Positions 1 to 8,023 of a stretch of DNA of 64,000 bases are shown here, one piece after another. This stretch comes from Devosia subaequoris (GTDB lineage: Bacteria; Pseudomonadota; Alphaproteobacteria; Rhizobiales; Devosiaceae), in contig NZ_JACIEW010000008.1 of assembly GCF_014197055.1 (NCBI RefSeq), positions 99,809-163,808 of the forward strand, read 5' to 3'. Made by a program: the position numbers and the translations under genes. Positions within the stretch are counted from its first letter, which is position 1. Each line of letters opens with the position of its first letter. The notes beneath the pieces are model-generated. The model searched no databases. It saw only the letters and a program-made list of their open reading frames with translations, and was not told the DNA's origin.

Positions 1-667
1 GGAACGGGTTGGCCTTTTTGTCCTCGCCCAGATTGAATGGAATGGTGGGCCGGCCGGCGGCGCGCAGGCTCTCCACTTCGGCCGCCCGGGCCTTGAGAGC
101 GGCATTGTCCGGGTCGATGGAAAGGGCGAATTTGGCGTTGGACTGGGTATATTCGTGTCCGCAATAGACGAGCGTCTCGTCGGGCAGGTCGCGCAGGCGC
201 TTGAGCCCGGCCCACATCGGCCCCGGCGTGCCCTCGAACATGCGCCCTACTCCAAGCGAGAACAGCGCATCGGCAGAGAACAGATGTCCCCCTGCAGCAT
301 CGTAGAACACGATATGTCCCAGCGTATGGCCGGGCGTAAGCATCACAGAAAAGCGGCTTTCACCCAGCTCAAGCGTATCGCCATCGCCCACCAGTTCGTC
401 GAGCCCCTCGATCTTGTCGGCCTCCTCGCGCGGGCCCACAACGCGGGTGCCAAACGCCTGTTTGAGTTCGGCAATCGCCTCGACATGGTCGATATGGTGG
501 TGGGTGATGAAAATGTCGGTCAGTGTCCAGCCGCGCTGCCCCAATGCGTCGCGAATCGGGCCGGCCTCGGGGGCGTCGATGGCGGCCGTCCGGCCCGAAG
601 CCTGGTCATGCACCAGATAGCCGAAATTGTCGCTGCGGGCGGCGAATACGTCCACGATCAGGCCCAT
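1..667 (-). CDS. gloB: Hydroxyacylglutathione hydrolase (glyoxalase II), 3' end cut by window edge
   Basis: Hydrolyses S-D-lactoylglutathione to D-lactate and glutathione, the second step of methylglyoxal detoxification in the cytoplasm. Only about 222 residues are present because the gene runs off the left edge; the family is about 255 residues long. The metallo-beta-lactamase zinc motif THHHIDH is at residues 55-61, followed by the TPGHTLGH metal ligand and a SADALFSLG segment. The start at 667 is preceded by AAGGAG at 7-base spacing. It diverges from the methyltransferase gene at 772. The window also holds two ChaC-like genes that may act on glutathione, but they are not linked to it in an operon. 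Confidence 0.95.
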   Translation of the reverse strand, partial: MGLIVDVFAARSDNFGYLVHDQASGRTAAIDAPEAGPIRDALGQRGWTLTDIFITHHHIDHVEAIAELKQAFGTRVVGPREEADKIEGLDELVGDGDTLELGESRFSVMLTPGHTLGHIVFYDAAGGHLFSADALFSLGVGRMFEGTPGPMWAGLKRLRDLPDETLVYCGHEYTQSNAKFALSIDPDNAALKARAAEVESLRAAGRPTIPFNLGEDKKANPF

Positions 668-771
668 ATTCTGTCTCCTTGAATTTGGAATCTGCCCGCA
701 AGCTAGGGAGGCTGCTGCACAATGACAATGCCGCATTGGACAAGATCACGGCGCTTTGGCAAGTTCGCACG

Positions 772-1503
772 ATGACCACTGATGTCGTTCGGCTCATCGA
801 CTATTACAAATCCCCGCTCGGGCGTCTGTCCCGCGCGCTGGTGCGCGAACAGGTGGTGGAGCTGGCAGGTGACGTGACCGGGCGGCGCATTCTGGGCCTG
901 GGTTTTGCGACGCCCTATCTGCGCTTTACGCTCAAGCACGCCGAACGGGTGCTGGCCTTCATGCCCGAGCGGCAAGGTGCTTCAGCCTGGCCGCGCGAGG
1001 GGCCATCGCACACAGTGTTGTGCGATCCGCTGGAAATGCCGCTGACCGACGCCGCCATCGACCTGACAGTAGCCATTCATGCGCTTGAGCACGTGGCAGA
1101 CGCCGAAGAGCTGATGCGCGAGCTCTGGCGTGTCACCGCGCCCAATGGCCATTTGTTGCTGGTGGTGCCGCGCCGTCGGGGCATCTGGGCGCAGCGCGAC
1201 AACACGCCCTTTGGCCAGGGCAATCCCTACTCGGGCGGGCAACTCGACAAGCTGTTGCGCGACCACAGCTTCGTGCCAGAAGCCTGGCGCGATGCTCTGT
1301 TCCTGCCGCCGTTCCAGTCGCGGCTGGTGCTGAAATATCCGCGCTTTTTCGAGCGCTTCGGACGCCTGCTAGGCCCGGCCATGAGCGGGGTCATCTGCAT
1401 CCGCGCCCGCAAAGAAGCCTTCCCCGCCGTGCCCCGCCGCAAACGGGCGGCGCGCTATGTCCGGGTGCCAGGCATGAGCACGGCCACGGCCAGGAGTTCG
1501 TGA
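772..1503 (+). CDS. Class I SAM-dependent methyltransferase of unknown substrate
   Basis: A 243-residue protein with a Methyltransf_11-like Rossmann fold. A somewhat degenerate motif I (ILGLGFATPYL) sits near residue 43, and a typical post-II segment (IHALEHVADAEELMRELWRVTAPNGHLLLVVP) follows; 'HALEH' and the Asn-Gly turn are characteristic of this superfamily. The C-terminus is basic (RRKRAARYVR). The reading frame is open upstream to 523, but that part overlaps gloB on the other strand, so ATG 772 was chosen; no strong ribosome site is visible. This gene next to gloB is a common rhizobial order as far as I know. The substrate cannot be read from the sequence. Confidence 0.85.
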   Translation: MTTDVVRLIDYYKSPLGRLSRALVREQVVELAGDVTGRRILGLGFATPYLRFTLKHAERVLAFMPERQGASAWPREGPSHTVLCDPLEMPLTDAAIDLTVAIHALEHVADAEELMRELWRVTAPNGHLLLVVPRRRGIWAQRDNTPFGQGNPYSGGQLDKLLRDHSFVPEAWRDALFLPPFQSRLVLKYPRFFERFGRLLGPAMSGVICIRARKEAFPAVPRRKRAARYVRVPGMSTATARSS

Positions 1504-1554
1504 AGCAACCAAACCGGCGGCCTCCGGTTGATCGTCCAGTATCAGGAGGTGCAC

Positions 1555-1833
1555 ATGAGCGAGAAGTGGTCGCAAGATGTAACCGAGCACAGCGATGCGC
1601 TCGACCTCGAAGAGCACATATTTGAAAGCGACGATCCCGAGGCGATCGCCCGATCGCTCAAGCGCTCGGCGGAAAGCAGCGATCGGCGCAAGGCCGAGCC
1701 CTATCGTTCTGCCATGTCCATGCTGACCTTTTATATCAACAGGGCAGGCAAGAACCTGCCTGAGAAGCAGAAAAAGGTTTTGGAACAGGCCAAGGACGAA
1801 TTGCGAAAGCTGTTTGGTCGGGACAACGACTAG
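1555..1833 (+). CDS. DUF3175 family small protein
   Basis: A 92-residue soluble protein. The opening KWSQDVTEHSDALDLE and the middle block IARSLKRSAESSDRRK followed by SAMSMLTFYINRAGKNL are what I recognise as DUF3175, a family of unknown function common in alphaproteobacteria. The charged C-terminus (KDELRKLFGRDND) looks helical. ATG 1555 is chosen over the in-frame 1528 because AGGAGG lies 6 bases upstream of it. It is followed at 110 bases by hisC on the same strand; whether they are co-transcribed is unclear. Function unknown. Confidence 0.85.
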   Translation: MSEKWSQDVTEHSDALDLEEHIFESDDPEAIARSLKRSAESSDRRKAEPYRSAMSMLTFYINRAGKNLPEKQKKVLEQAKDELRKLFGRDND

Positions 1834-1942
1834 CGCGTCTTGCTGCCCGGGCGGCGCAGGCGGTTGCACGCGAGAAGGCTTTGCCTTTGCTTTTGGCTTT
1901 GCCTATGGTCCGCGCGGTTTCAATGCCTTGATGAACAGCGCC

Positions 1943-3037
1943 ATGTCCGAACCGAAACGTCCCATTCCCCAGCCCGGCATTCTCGATATTGCGCCCTATC
2001 TGCCGGGCAAGTCTGGCGCGCCGGGCAGCCAGACCATCAAGCTTTCGGCCAATGAGTCCCCGCTCGGTGCCAGCCCCAAGGCGCTGGCCGCCATGCTCGA
2101 AGGCGCAGCCAGGCTCGAGATCTATCCGGAAGGCTCGTCGCGCGTGCTGCGCGAGGCGTTGGGCGAGGTGCATGGCATCGATCCTGACGCCATTGTCTGC
2201 GGCAATGGCTCGGACGATCTGCTGCACCTCTTGGCCCAGACCTATCTGGGCATTGGCGACGAGGCGGTGATGAACCGGTACGGCTTTTCGGTCTATCCCA
2301 TCATTACCAAGGCTGCCGGTGCCGACATCGTCATGGTCGAGGAGACCGACTATCGGGCCGACGTTGATGCGCTACTCGCCGCCGTGACCGCGCGCACCAA
2401 GGTGCTCTGGCTGGCCAATCCCAACAATCCCACCGGTACCTATCTCAATGCTGCCGAAGTCCGCCGGCTGCATGCCGGCCTCCGGCCCGATATCCTGCTG
2501 GTGATAGACAATGCCTATGCCGAATATGTCACCGCCGATGAATTCGAAACAGGGCTGGATCTGGCGCGGACCCAGGTCAACGTCGTTATGGTGCGCACCT
2601 TCTCCAAGATGGGCCTAGCCGCCGCGCGCATTGGCTGGATGGTGGGCCCCGACCATATCGTGGATGCGGTCAACCGCATTCGCGGACCATTCAATGTCAA
2701 TCTGCCGGCGCAAATGGCGGGAGCTGCTGCAACCCGCGACACGGAATTCAACGAAAAACTCAAGGCGCACAATGCGCGTTGGCGCGACTGGCTGAGCGCA
2801 GAGCTGGCAGGCAATCGCATGCGTGTCGTGCCCAGCCAGGCCAATTTTGTCATGGTACTGTTCGATACGTCCGAAACGGCCTCCGCCGCCTTCGTCGCCC
2901 TGGCCGATGCCGGCTATATCGTGCGCGAAATCGGCGCCTCCTATGGCATAGACAACGGGCTGCGCATTTCCATTGGCTCCGAAGGGGCCATGCGCGGCGT
3001 CGCCAAAGTGCTCAAATCCATGGACCAGACTCAATGA
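1943..3037 (+). CDS. hisC: Histidinol-phosphate aminotransferase (possibly also aromatic aminotransferase)
   Basis: PLP-dependent class I/II aminotransferase converting imidazole-acetol phosphate to histidinol phosphate. It is 364 residues, normal for HisC. The motifs ANESPLG (substrate loop), NPNNPTGTY and RTFSKMGLAAARIG (PLP lysine in SKMG) are all present. ATG 1943 is the likely start; ATG 1931 is an in-frame alternative. The stop overlaps the tyrC start by four bases (ATGA), so the two are translationally coupled. In organisms with a hisC-tyrC pair, such as Zymomonas mobilis, HisC also transaminates aromatic keto acids; the same dual role is inferred here from context only. Confidence 0.95.
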   Translation: MSEPKRPIPQPGILDIAPYLPGKSGAPGSQTIKLSANESPLGASPKALAAMLEGAARLEIYPEGSSRVLREALGEVHGIDPDAIVCGNGSDDLLHLLAQTYLGIGDEAVMNRYGFSVYPIITKAAGADIVMVEETDYRADVDALLAAVTARTKVLWLANPNNPTGTYLNAAEVRRLHAGLRPDILLVIDNAYAEYVTADEFETGLDLARTQVNVVMVRTFSKMGLAAARIGWMVGPDHIVDAVNRIRGPFNVNLPAQMAGAAATRDTEFNEKLKAHNARWRDWLSAELAGNRMRVVPSQANFVMVLFDTSETASAAFVALADAGYIVREIGASYGIDNGLRISIGSEGAMRGVAKVLKSMDQTQ

Positions 3038-4005
3038 GCGTGCATTTCAAGAAGCTGGCACTGATCGGCATTGGCCTGATCGGCTCCTCCATTGCTCTGG
3101 CGGCACGGCGGCAGGGGCTGGTGGACGTGATTTCTGTCGCCACCCGCCGCCAGGAAACGCTGGATGAAGCCCGCGAGCTGGGGCTGGGGGATATCTATAC
3201 ACTCGATGCCGCCGAAGCCGTGCGCGGCGCGGACCTCGTCATTCTTTGCGCCCCGGTTGGCGCCTATGGGGCGTTGGCCGAGGCTGTCGGGCCGCATCTG
3301 GAACCGGGCGCGATCCTCTCCGATGTCGGTTCAGTCAAGGAGCATGTGGTGCGCGTGGTCGGGCCGCATGTGCCCGACGGCGTCAGCTTCATTCCCGGCC
3401 ATCCCATTGCCGGCACGGAGCATTCCGGCCCCTCGGCGGGCTTTGCGGAATTGTTTGCCGGGCGCTGGTGCGTCCTCACCCCCACTGAAGGTGTACCGCA
3501 GGCCGACACGGACAGGCTCGTGCGCTTCTGGCAAGCCATGGGCTCGAAGGTGGAATGCATGGATGCGGCCCATCACGACATGGTGCTGGCCATCACCAGC
3601 CATATTCCGCATCTGGTGGCTTACAACATCGTGGGCACGGTGGCTGACCTTGAAGCGGCGACCCAGTCGGAAGTGATCAAGTTTTCCGCCTCGGGCTTTC
3701 GCGACTTCACGCGTATCGCCGCCTCCGATCCGGTGATGTGGCGCGACGTCTTTCTGACCAATAAGGATGCCGTGCTCGAAATGCTGGGTCGCTTCAGCGA
3801 GGATCTGTCAGTGCTGCAACGCGCGGTGCGCAATGGCGATGGCGCCGCGCTTGAAACCATGTTTACCCGCACCCGCGCCATCCGTCGCTCGGTCATTGAT
3901 GCCGGCCAGGAAACCGCGGCGCCCGATTTCGGCCGTCCGCACGAAACGCCACCAAGCCCGGACGTATCCTATTTGCGTGAACACGGCGGCGGGGACGATG
4001 CTTGA
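3034..4005 (+). CDS. tyrC: Prephenate/arogenate (cyclohexadienyl) dehydrogenase
   Basis: Oxidative decarboxylation of prephenate or arogenate toward tyrosine. The 323-residue protein opens with an NAD-binding GIGLIGSS motif at residues 12-19. It carries the DVGSVKEHV block, the GHPIAGTEHSG signature of the family, and the HxxLVAYN region. No chorismate mutase or ACT domain is attached, so it is the monofunctional form. ATG 3034 overlaps the hisC stop (ATGA), and the extension of this frame into hisC is not coding. Its C-terminal 25 residues are Pro/Asp/Gly-rich and probably disordered. Convergent with the DUF2125 gene. Substrate preference (prephenate or arogenate) cannot be decided by eye. 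Confidence 0.95.
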   Translation: MSVHFKKLALIGIGLIGSSIALAARRQGLVDVISVATRRQETLDEARELGLGDIYTLDAAEAVRGADLVILCAPVGAYGALAEAVGPHLEPGAILSDVGSVKEHVVRVVGPHVPDGVSFIPGHPIAGTEHSGPSAGFAELFAGRWCVLTPTEGVPQADTDRLVRFWQAMGSKVECMDAAHHDMVLAITSHIPHLVAYNIVGTVADLEAATQSEVIKFSASGFRDFTRIAASDPVMWRDVFLTNKDAVLEMLGRFSEDLSVLQRAVRNGDGAALETMFTRTRAIRRSVIDAGQETAAPDFGRPHETPPSPDVSYLREHGGGDDA

Positions 4006-4056
4006 GGCTCTCCTGCCGGCCAGTGGCTGGCGTGTTCTGTCGGGCTGGCTCGTTCC

Positions 4057-5028
4057 CTAGAACAGGGGCGCCAGCGCTGCGATCGGCACCAGCCCGGAAG
4101 ACATTCCCCCGGCGGCAAAATTGAGCTGGTTGCTATGCCGTCCGTCTTGGCCGGGCACGCCCAGCACCAGGGTGCGCCAGGGTTCCTCGAGATAGGGAGC
4201 TATACGCTCCGCGACACCAGCAGAATCGATGCTGATCGATCCGGTAGGGTAGCCCTGGGCATCAAGCGTCAGTTCGCCGCTAGCGTTGAGATCGGCACTG
4301 CCGTCACTGGCGCGGATGCCGACGATGCGCAATCTGCCCCCGGCCTGTTGCCAGTCGGGTAGAAAGGGCACGGCACCCCAATTGCGGATGTCATCGGGCA
4401 GGGCGGTCACTTCAAGCTCGATCTCGGCGTCAAGATTATCCATATCGATACCGGGCGCTGACACCGCTTCGGCCCGCAGATAGCCGGCGAGGGCGGCGCG
4501 ACCGGCCTCTGCGTCGTGCATCTCGGGCATGTCGAGCAGATGGGCCTCGACATGATTGGCTTCGGCGATCAGCGTGTCGCCAAAAAGCTGGTCGGTCCAG
4601 GTGACGCCGTCGGCGACGATGGAGAGACGGGCGATGCGCCAGTTTTCGAGCCGGAGGCTGGCTTCACTCCCGGTCCAGTTCACCTCCTGGCGAGTACCGG
4701 TAAACGCGTCGGAGATGGCAACCGGGCCCGTTGCTGCGCCGAGCAGGTGATTGGGCCGATAGACCATGGCGCTGGCCCGCATATAGGGGATTTCGACCAG
4801 CAGGTCGCCCGAAACCAGCGAAGCGGACGCGCATTCGACATCGAGGCGGAAAGGGAAGCCGCCAATGTCGAGGCTGCCGCAGACCAGTTGCGGCGCTGTC
4901 TCGCCGTCGGCCAGCGCCTGCAGCTCAATTTGCTGCCGCAGCTGCCCGGCAATGAACAACCAGGCCCCGATCCAGGCCAGGACAACGAACAGGACAAGAC
5001 TGCCCAGGATGATGATTCGCTTTTTCAT
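4057..5028 (-). CDS. DUF2125 domain protein, membrane-anchored periplasmic
   Basis: A 323-residue protein with one N-terminal membrane helix (IIILGSLVLFVVLAWIGAWL, about residues 4-24) and a long exported domain. The segment CGSLDIGGFPFRLDVEC, with two cysteines that could form a disulfide, is typical of DUF2125, a family found almost only in alphaproteobacteria and of unknown function. The repeated beta-strand pattern resembles AsmA-like lipid-transfer proteins, an inference only. ATG 5028 has GAAGAGG upstream; an in-frame ATG at 5112 would add 28 polar residues before the membrane helix and is less likely. Confidence 0.88.
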   Translation of the reverse strand: MKKRIIILGSLVLFVVLAWIGAWLFIAGQLRQQIELQALADGETAPQLVCGSLDIGGFPFRLDVECASASLVSGDLLVEIPYMRASAMVYRPNHLLGAATGPVAISDAFTGTRQEVNWTGSEASLRLENWRIARLSIVADGVTWTDQLFGDTLIAEANHVEAHLLDMPEMHDAEAGRAALAGYLRAEAVSAPGIDMDNLDAEIELEVTALPDDIRNWGAVPFLPDWQQAGGRLRIVGIRASDGSADLNASGELTLDAQGYPTGSISIDSAGVAERIAPYLEEPWRTLVLGVPGQDGRHSNQLNFAAGGMSSGLVPIAALAPLF

Positions 5029-5179
5029 GGCCTCTTCATAGCCTTGCTGCGGACTTGTCAGAAGCGGGTTTGCATGGCCCTCGTGGACGGCCACATATTC
5101 CCGTGTGGTCAAACTGGTCCCGGATGTCCTTGCCCGGCTTGTTTGGTGTCGTTAGCCTAATGGGGAAAGTGGTTGCGCT

Positions 5180-5764
5180 ATGGCAGATGGACAAGATTTT
5201 GAGGCGTCGGCAAAGACGCATTGGGTTTTTGGCTATGGATCGCTGATCTGGAATCCCGGCTTTTCGTTTCTCGGCGCGCAATTGGGGCTATTGCGGGGGG
5301 CGCATCGCTCGCTCTCGATCATATCGCATCATCACCGGGGCACGCGGGATGTGCCGGGGCTGGTCTTTGGGCTGACCCGGGGCGGGTCATGCCGGGGGAT
5401 GGCGTTCGAAGTGTGCGCCAGCGCCTGGGCGGAGGTGCGTGCCTATCTCGATGCACGTGAACTGGTGACTGCGGTTTACCGCGATGTCTGGCGGCCGGTG
5501 ACGCTGGCCGATGGCCGGCGGGTGCGGGCGCTGACCTATGTCGTCGATGAGAACCACGAACAGTTTGCCGGCCAATTAAGTCTTGAGCAGCAGGTAACAA
5601 TGATTCGCGCGGGGGTCGGCATTTCCGGGCGCAATGTCGACTATGTCCTCAACACCGCTCACCATCTGACCCAATTGGGCATTAATGATCGGGCTCTGAT
5701 GCGCCTGGCGCGACAGCTGCAGGCCGAGGGTCTGCCGGGTGCGGGGTCGGATCAGGCGGCCTGA
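5180..5764 (+). CDS. ChaC-like gamma-glutamylcyclotransferase (copy 1)
   Basis: ChaC-type enzymes cleave glutathione to 5-oxoproline and Cys-Gly in the cytosol. The 194-residue protein has the YGSLIWNPGF signature near residue 19, the substrate-loop motif. VFGLTRGGSCRGMAFEV follows, with an ALTYVVD block later. The usual catalytic Glu of the family should lie in the AFEV region by position, but I cannot confirm it without alignment. A second, longer relative lies at 11631-12350. Its last 13 bases overlap the convergent gene ending at 5752. ChaC-like is clear; specificity for glutathione is family inference. Confidence 0.88.
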   Translation: MADGQDFEASAKTHWVFGYGSLIWNPGFSFLGAQLGLLRGAHRSLSIISHHHRGTRDVPGLVFGLTRGGSCRGMAFEVCASAWAEVRAYLDARELVTAVYRDVWRPVTLADGRRVRALTYVVDENHEQFAGQLSLEQQVTMIRAGVGISGRNVDYVLNTAHHLTQLGINDRALMRLARQLQAEGLPGAGSDQAA

Positions 5765-6093
5765 GCGACCGGGGCTGCGGCGGGTGCGGCCTGTTCGAGG
5801 TCCCAGATAGTGGCGAGACGATCTTCCGGCGCCGCCAGGCTGAAGACATTGGTGGCGCAATCAAGCGCCAGACGAAACCGCGAGCGGCTCATGGGATCGG
5901 CTACCAGATCCTGGGTCGAGCCGACCCAGAGTACGTGGCTGCCCTTTGCAATGAGATAGAGCTCGGCTTCTTCCATGGCGAACTTGTCGATAGCCCTGGG
6001 CTGCAGACCATAGTCGCGACCAGAATGTCCCTGCCAATGCACCACATTGGTCCGGTCGCCACCCAAGCCGTGCGTATTTCCCGAAGGCATCAT
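5752..6093 (-). CDS. Small conserved-looking protein of unknown function, putative SOS gene
   Basis: A 113-residue soluble protein I do not recognise. The N-terminus is Gly/His-rich (NTHGLGG, HWQGHSGRDYG). The middle is an acidic helix-strand unit (MEEAELYLIAKG, then HVLWVGSTQDLV), and the C-terminus is Ala/Pro-rich. ATG 6093 is supported by GGAGGA at 7-base spacing; ATG 6090 is a second choice. Upstream, a good -35/-10 pair is overlapped by an exact LexA-type repeat (6122-6136), so DNA-damage induction is predicted. Its stop lies within the convergent ChaC gene. It stands alone, with plsC starting a separate unit upstream. No repair domain is visible. Confidence 0.75.
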   Translation of the reverse strand: MMPSGNTHGLGGDRTNVVHWQGHSGRDYGLQPRAIDKFAMEEAELYLIAKGSHVLWVGSTQDLVADPMSRSRFRLALDCATNVFSLAAPEDRLATIWDLEQAAPAAAPVAQAA

Positions 6094-6121
6094 CTGCCGT
6101 TCCTCCGCGTCCCCAGAAGAA

Positions 6122-6155
6122 GAACAAAAGTAGAACAAACTGTATCGTCCGTCAA
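6122..6155 (-). promoter_or_regulatory. SOS-type promoter with LexA box GTTC-N7-GTTC
   Basis: On the minus strand the sequence reads TTGACG (-35, 6155-6150), a 17-base spacer, then TACTTT (-10, 6132-6127). The direct repeat GTTC-TACTTTT-GTTC (6136-6122) straddles the -10. GTTC-N7-GTTC is the established LexA operator of alphaproteobacteria, and its position over the -10 would block RNA polymerase. It lies 29 bases upstream of the ATG at 6093. Confidence 0.8.
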
Positions 6156-6211
6156 TCCCTGCTCGGTGCTGACACCATATCTATGGTTGTGTTCGGTGAT
6201 ATCGTCAATAT

Positions 6212-7024
6212 CTAGTGATTTTGGGCGGCGCGCAAGGCGTCTGCGCGTTGCCGCAGCTTCTCGTCTGGCGGACGGCCAATGCCCTGGTCGATCGCTTCAA
6301 GGGTCAACCGGGTTGATTCGGGCTCTATGGCCTCTTTCAAGCGCTGCAGGAAGACGTCCGGAGCCAGGCCTGGCTCAATCGGTGGCAGGAACCGTGCCCG
6401 CGCGGTTCCGGGCCAGATGACCAGGCTGTTGCGGCCCCAGAACAGTCCGGCATTGAGAGCCACGGGCACGACCGGCACGTTGAGAGAGGTGTATAGGCGC
6501 ACAATGCCCTGGCGGTAGTCGGGTGGCGCCAAAGCGGCCCTCCGGGTTCCTTCTGGATAGATGACGATGCGGCAGCCGCGGTCGATGGCGTCGCGCGCCT
6601 GGCTGATCATGGCCGGAATGGCTTGGGCACCCTTCTGGCGGTCGATTTCGATGCAGTCGAGAGAGCGCGCGGCCCAGCCGAAAAAGGGGATGCGCATCAA
6701 TTCCTTCTTGGCCACATAGGCCGGCCGTCCGGTGTGGGGAAAGATCGCAAAAATGTCCCAGTCGGACTGGTGCTTGGAGGCGATGATGCAGCCGCCGGGC
6801 GGGATGTTCTCATCGCCCTCGACATGGGTGCCCATGCCGGTCAGCACCCGCAGATATTGGATATTGGACCAGCACCAATAGCGCGCAATGGCCTGCCCGA
6901 AGGGCGTGGTGCCGAAAATGACCCCCACAATTCCGGCGGCAATGGCCAGAAGCGCGGTCTGTCCGATGAAAACCACGTAAAAGATCGCGGTGCGGATCGC
7001 CTGAATTGCGGCCTTGATCGACAT
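6212..7024 (-). CDS. plsC: 1-acyl-sn-glycerol-3-phosphate acyltransferase
   Basis: Transfers an acyl chain to lysophosphatidate to make phosphatidate at the inner membrane. The 270-residue protein has an N-terminal membrane helix (TALLAIAAGIVGVIFG), then the HX4D catalytic motif as KHQSDWD and the acyl-acceptor motif YPEGTR. The spacing between the two is normal for PlsC. The C-terminal 40 residues are charged and helical. It lies downstream of ftsX on the same strand after a 70-base gap; co-transcription is possible. Other lysophospholipid or ornithine-lipid acyltransferases share these motifs, so the exact acceptor is inferred. Confidence 0.92.
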   Translation of the reverse strand: MSIKAAIQAIRTAIFYVVFIGQTALLAIAAGIVGVIFGTTPFGQAIARYWCWSNIQYLRVLTGMGTHVEGDENIPPGGCIIASKHQSDWDIFAIFPHTGRPAYVAKKELMRIPFFGWAARSLDCIEIDRQKGAQAIPAMISQARDAIDRGCRIVIYPEGTRRAALAPPDYRQGIVRLYTSLNVPVVPVALNAGLFWGRNSLVIWPGTARARFLPPIEPGLAPDVFLQRLKEAIEPESTRLTLEAIDQGIGRPPDEKLRQRADALRAAQNH

Positions 7025-7093
7025 ATGCTCCCTCGCCTTGCCAGCACTCAGTCCGTCATAGCGGGGCTGCAGGCGCTTGGCGAGGGCATGAGG

Positions 7094-8023
7094 TCATGAG
7101 GCTTCGCTCAGATACCGGCGCACCGTCATGCGCGAGGTGATGGCGGTGAGCACGGCAATCACCGGCACGACGGCCAGAACAAAGGCCATGCCATCCCAGC
7201 CCAACAGGAAACGTCCGAACAGCACGCCGACCTGCGCGGTCGCTTCGCTAGGCAGGACGCTGCCGGCCGCCATGCCGATCAGGAGGAAGAACAAGATGGC
7301 GAAGAGCGCGCCCAGGAACCCGCCCTGCAGGCCGATGGAGAGGAACCGCCCCTGGAATGCTCCGGCAATGAACTTGTTGGATGCGCCGATGAAGTGGAGC
7401 ACATCGACAATTTCGCGATTGGTGGCCATAGCGCCGCGGGTGGCAAAGATGATCGCCAATACGGTAGCTACACCGATTAGTCCAAGCACCAGCAGGCCCG
7501 AGAGCACCACCGTGCCGGCCATGGTGTTGAGCTGCTGCCGCCAGGCGGCGTGGGTGTCAAGGCTGGCGCCATTGATGGCACTGAGATTGCGCTGCAATTG
7601 CTCGATGTCAGCCTCAGCCGGATCAGCAAGCTGGACAACGACGAGACGCGGGATGGCAATGGCCGAAAGATCAAGGCCGGCGCCCAGCCAGGGCTCGAGC
7701 AGGGACTGGCTTTCTTCGATGCTGAGCGCCCTGGCGCCGGCCACGCCCGGGGTCGACTGGGCCAGGGAAACGGCTGTGCGCAGATTGGATTCCATCACCT
7801 CGCCTTCGACAGGGCGGATCTGAATGGTCAGTTCACGGCCGACTTCGGCTGACCAGGCGATGGCCGACTTCTGCACCAGCACCACCCCGCCCAGGGTCAC
7901 GGCCGAAAGAAAGGCCATGATGGTGACCAGCAGCAGCAGGGTGCGGCCGGCGACGCTTTTTTCCGGAACGATGGGGGCGGCGCCACCGCGGCGCGGCAGC
8001 AGGGCGAACAATTGCCTAATCAT
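7094..8023 (-). CDS. ftsX: Cell division ABC transporter permease FtsX
   Basis: FtsX with FtsE forms an ABC-type complex at the septum that activates cell-wall hydrolases. The 309-residue protein shows one N-terminal helix (about residues 30-50), a periplasmic loop of about 120 residues, and three C-terminal helices, the FtsX topology. Its ATG at 8023 overlaps the ftsE stop by eight bases, so the pair is translationally coupled. The N-terminal cytoplasmic stretch is basic and Pro/Gly-rich. Sequence of FtsX is poorly conserved; the call depends on topology plus linkage to ftsE. Confidence 0.92.
   Translation of the reverse strand: MIRQLFALLPRRGGAAPIVPEKSVAGRTLLLLVTIMAFLSAVTLGGVVLVQKSAIAWSAEVGRELTIQIRPVEGEVMESNLRTAVSLAQSTPGVAGARALSIEESQSLLEPWLGAGLDLSAIAIPRLVVVQLADPAEADIEQLQRNLSAINGASLDTHAAWRQQLNTMAGTVVLSGLLVLGLIGVATVLAIIFATRGAMATNREIVDVLHFIGASNKFIAGAFQGRFLSIGLQGGFLGALFAILFFLLIGMAAGSVLPSEATAQVGVLFGRFLLGWDGMAFVLAVVPVIAVLTAITSRMTVRRYLSEAS

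Noticed and set aside
155..682. 175-codon plus-strand open frame at the left edge
   Set aside because: Antisense to gloB, whose zinc motif on the minus strand is clear.
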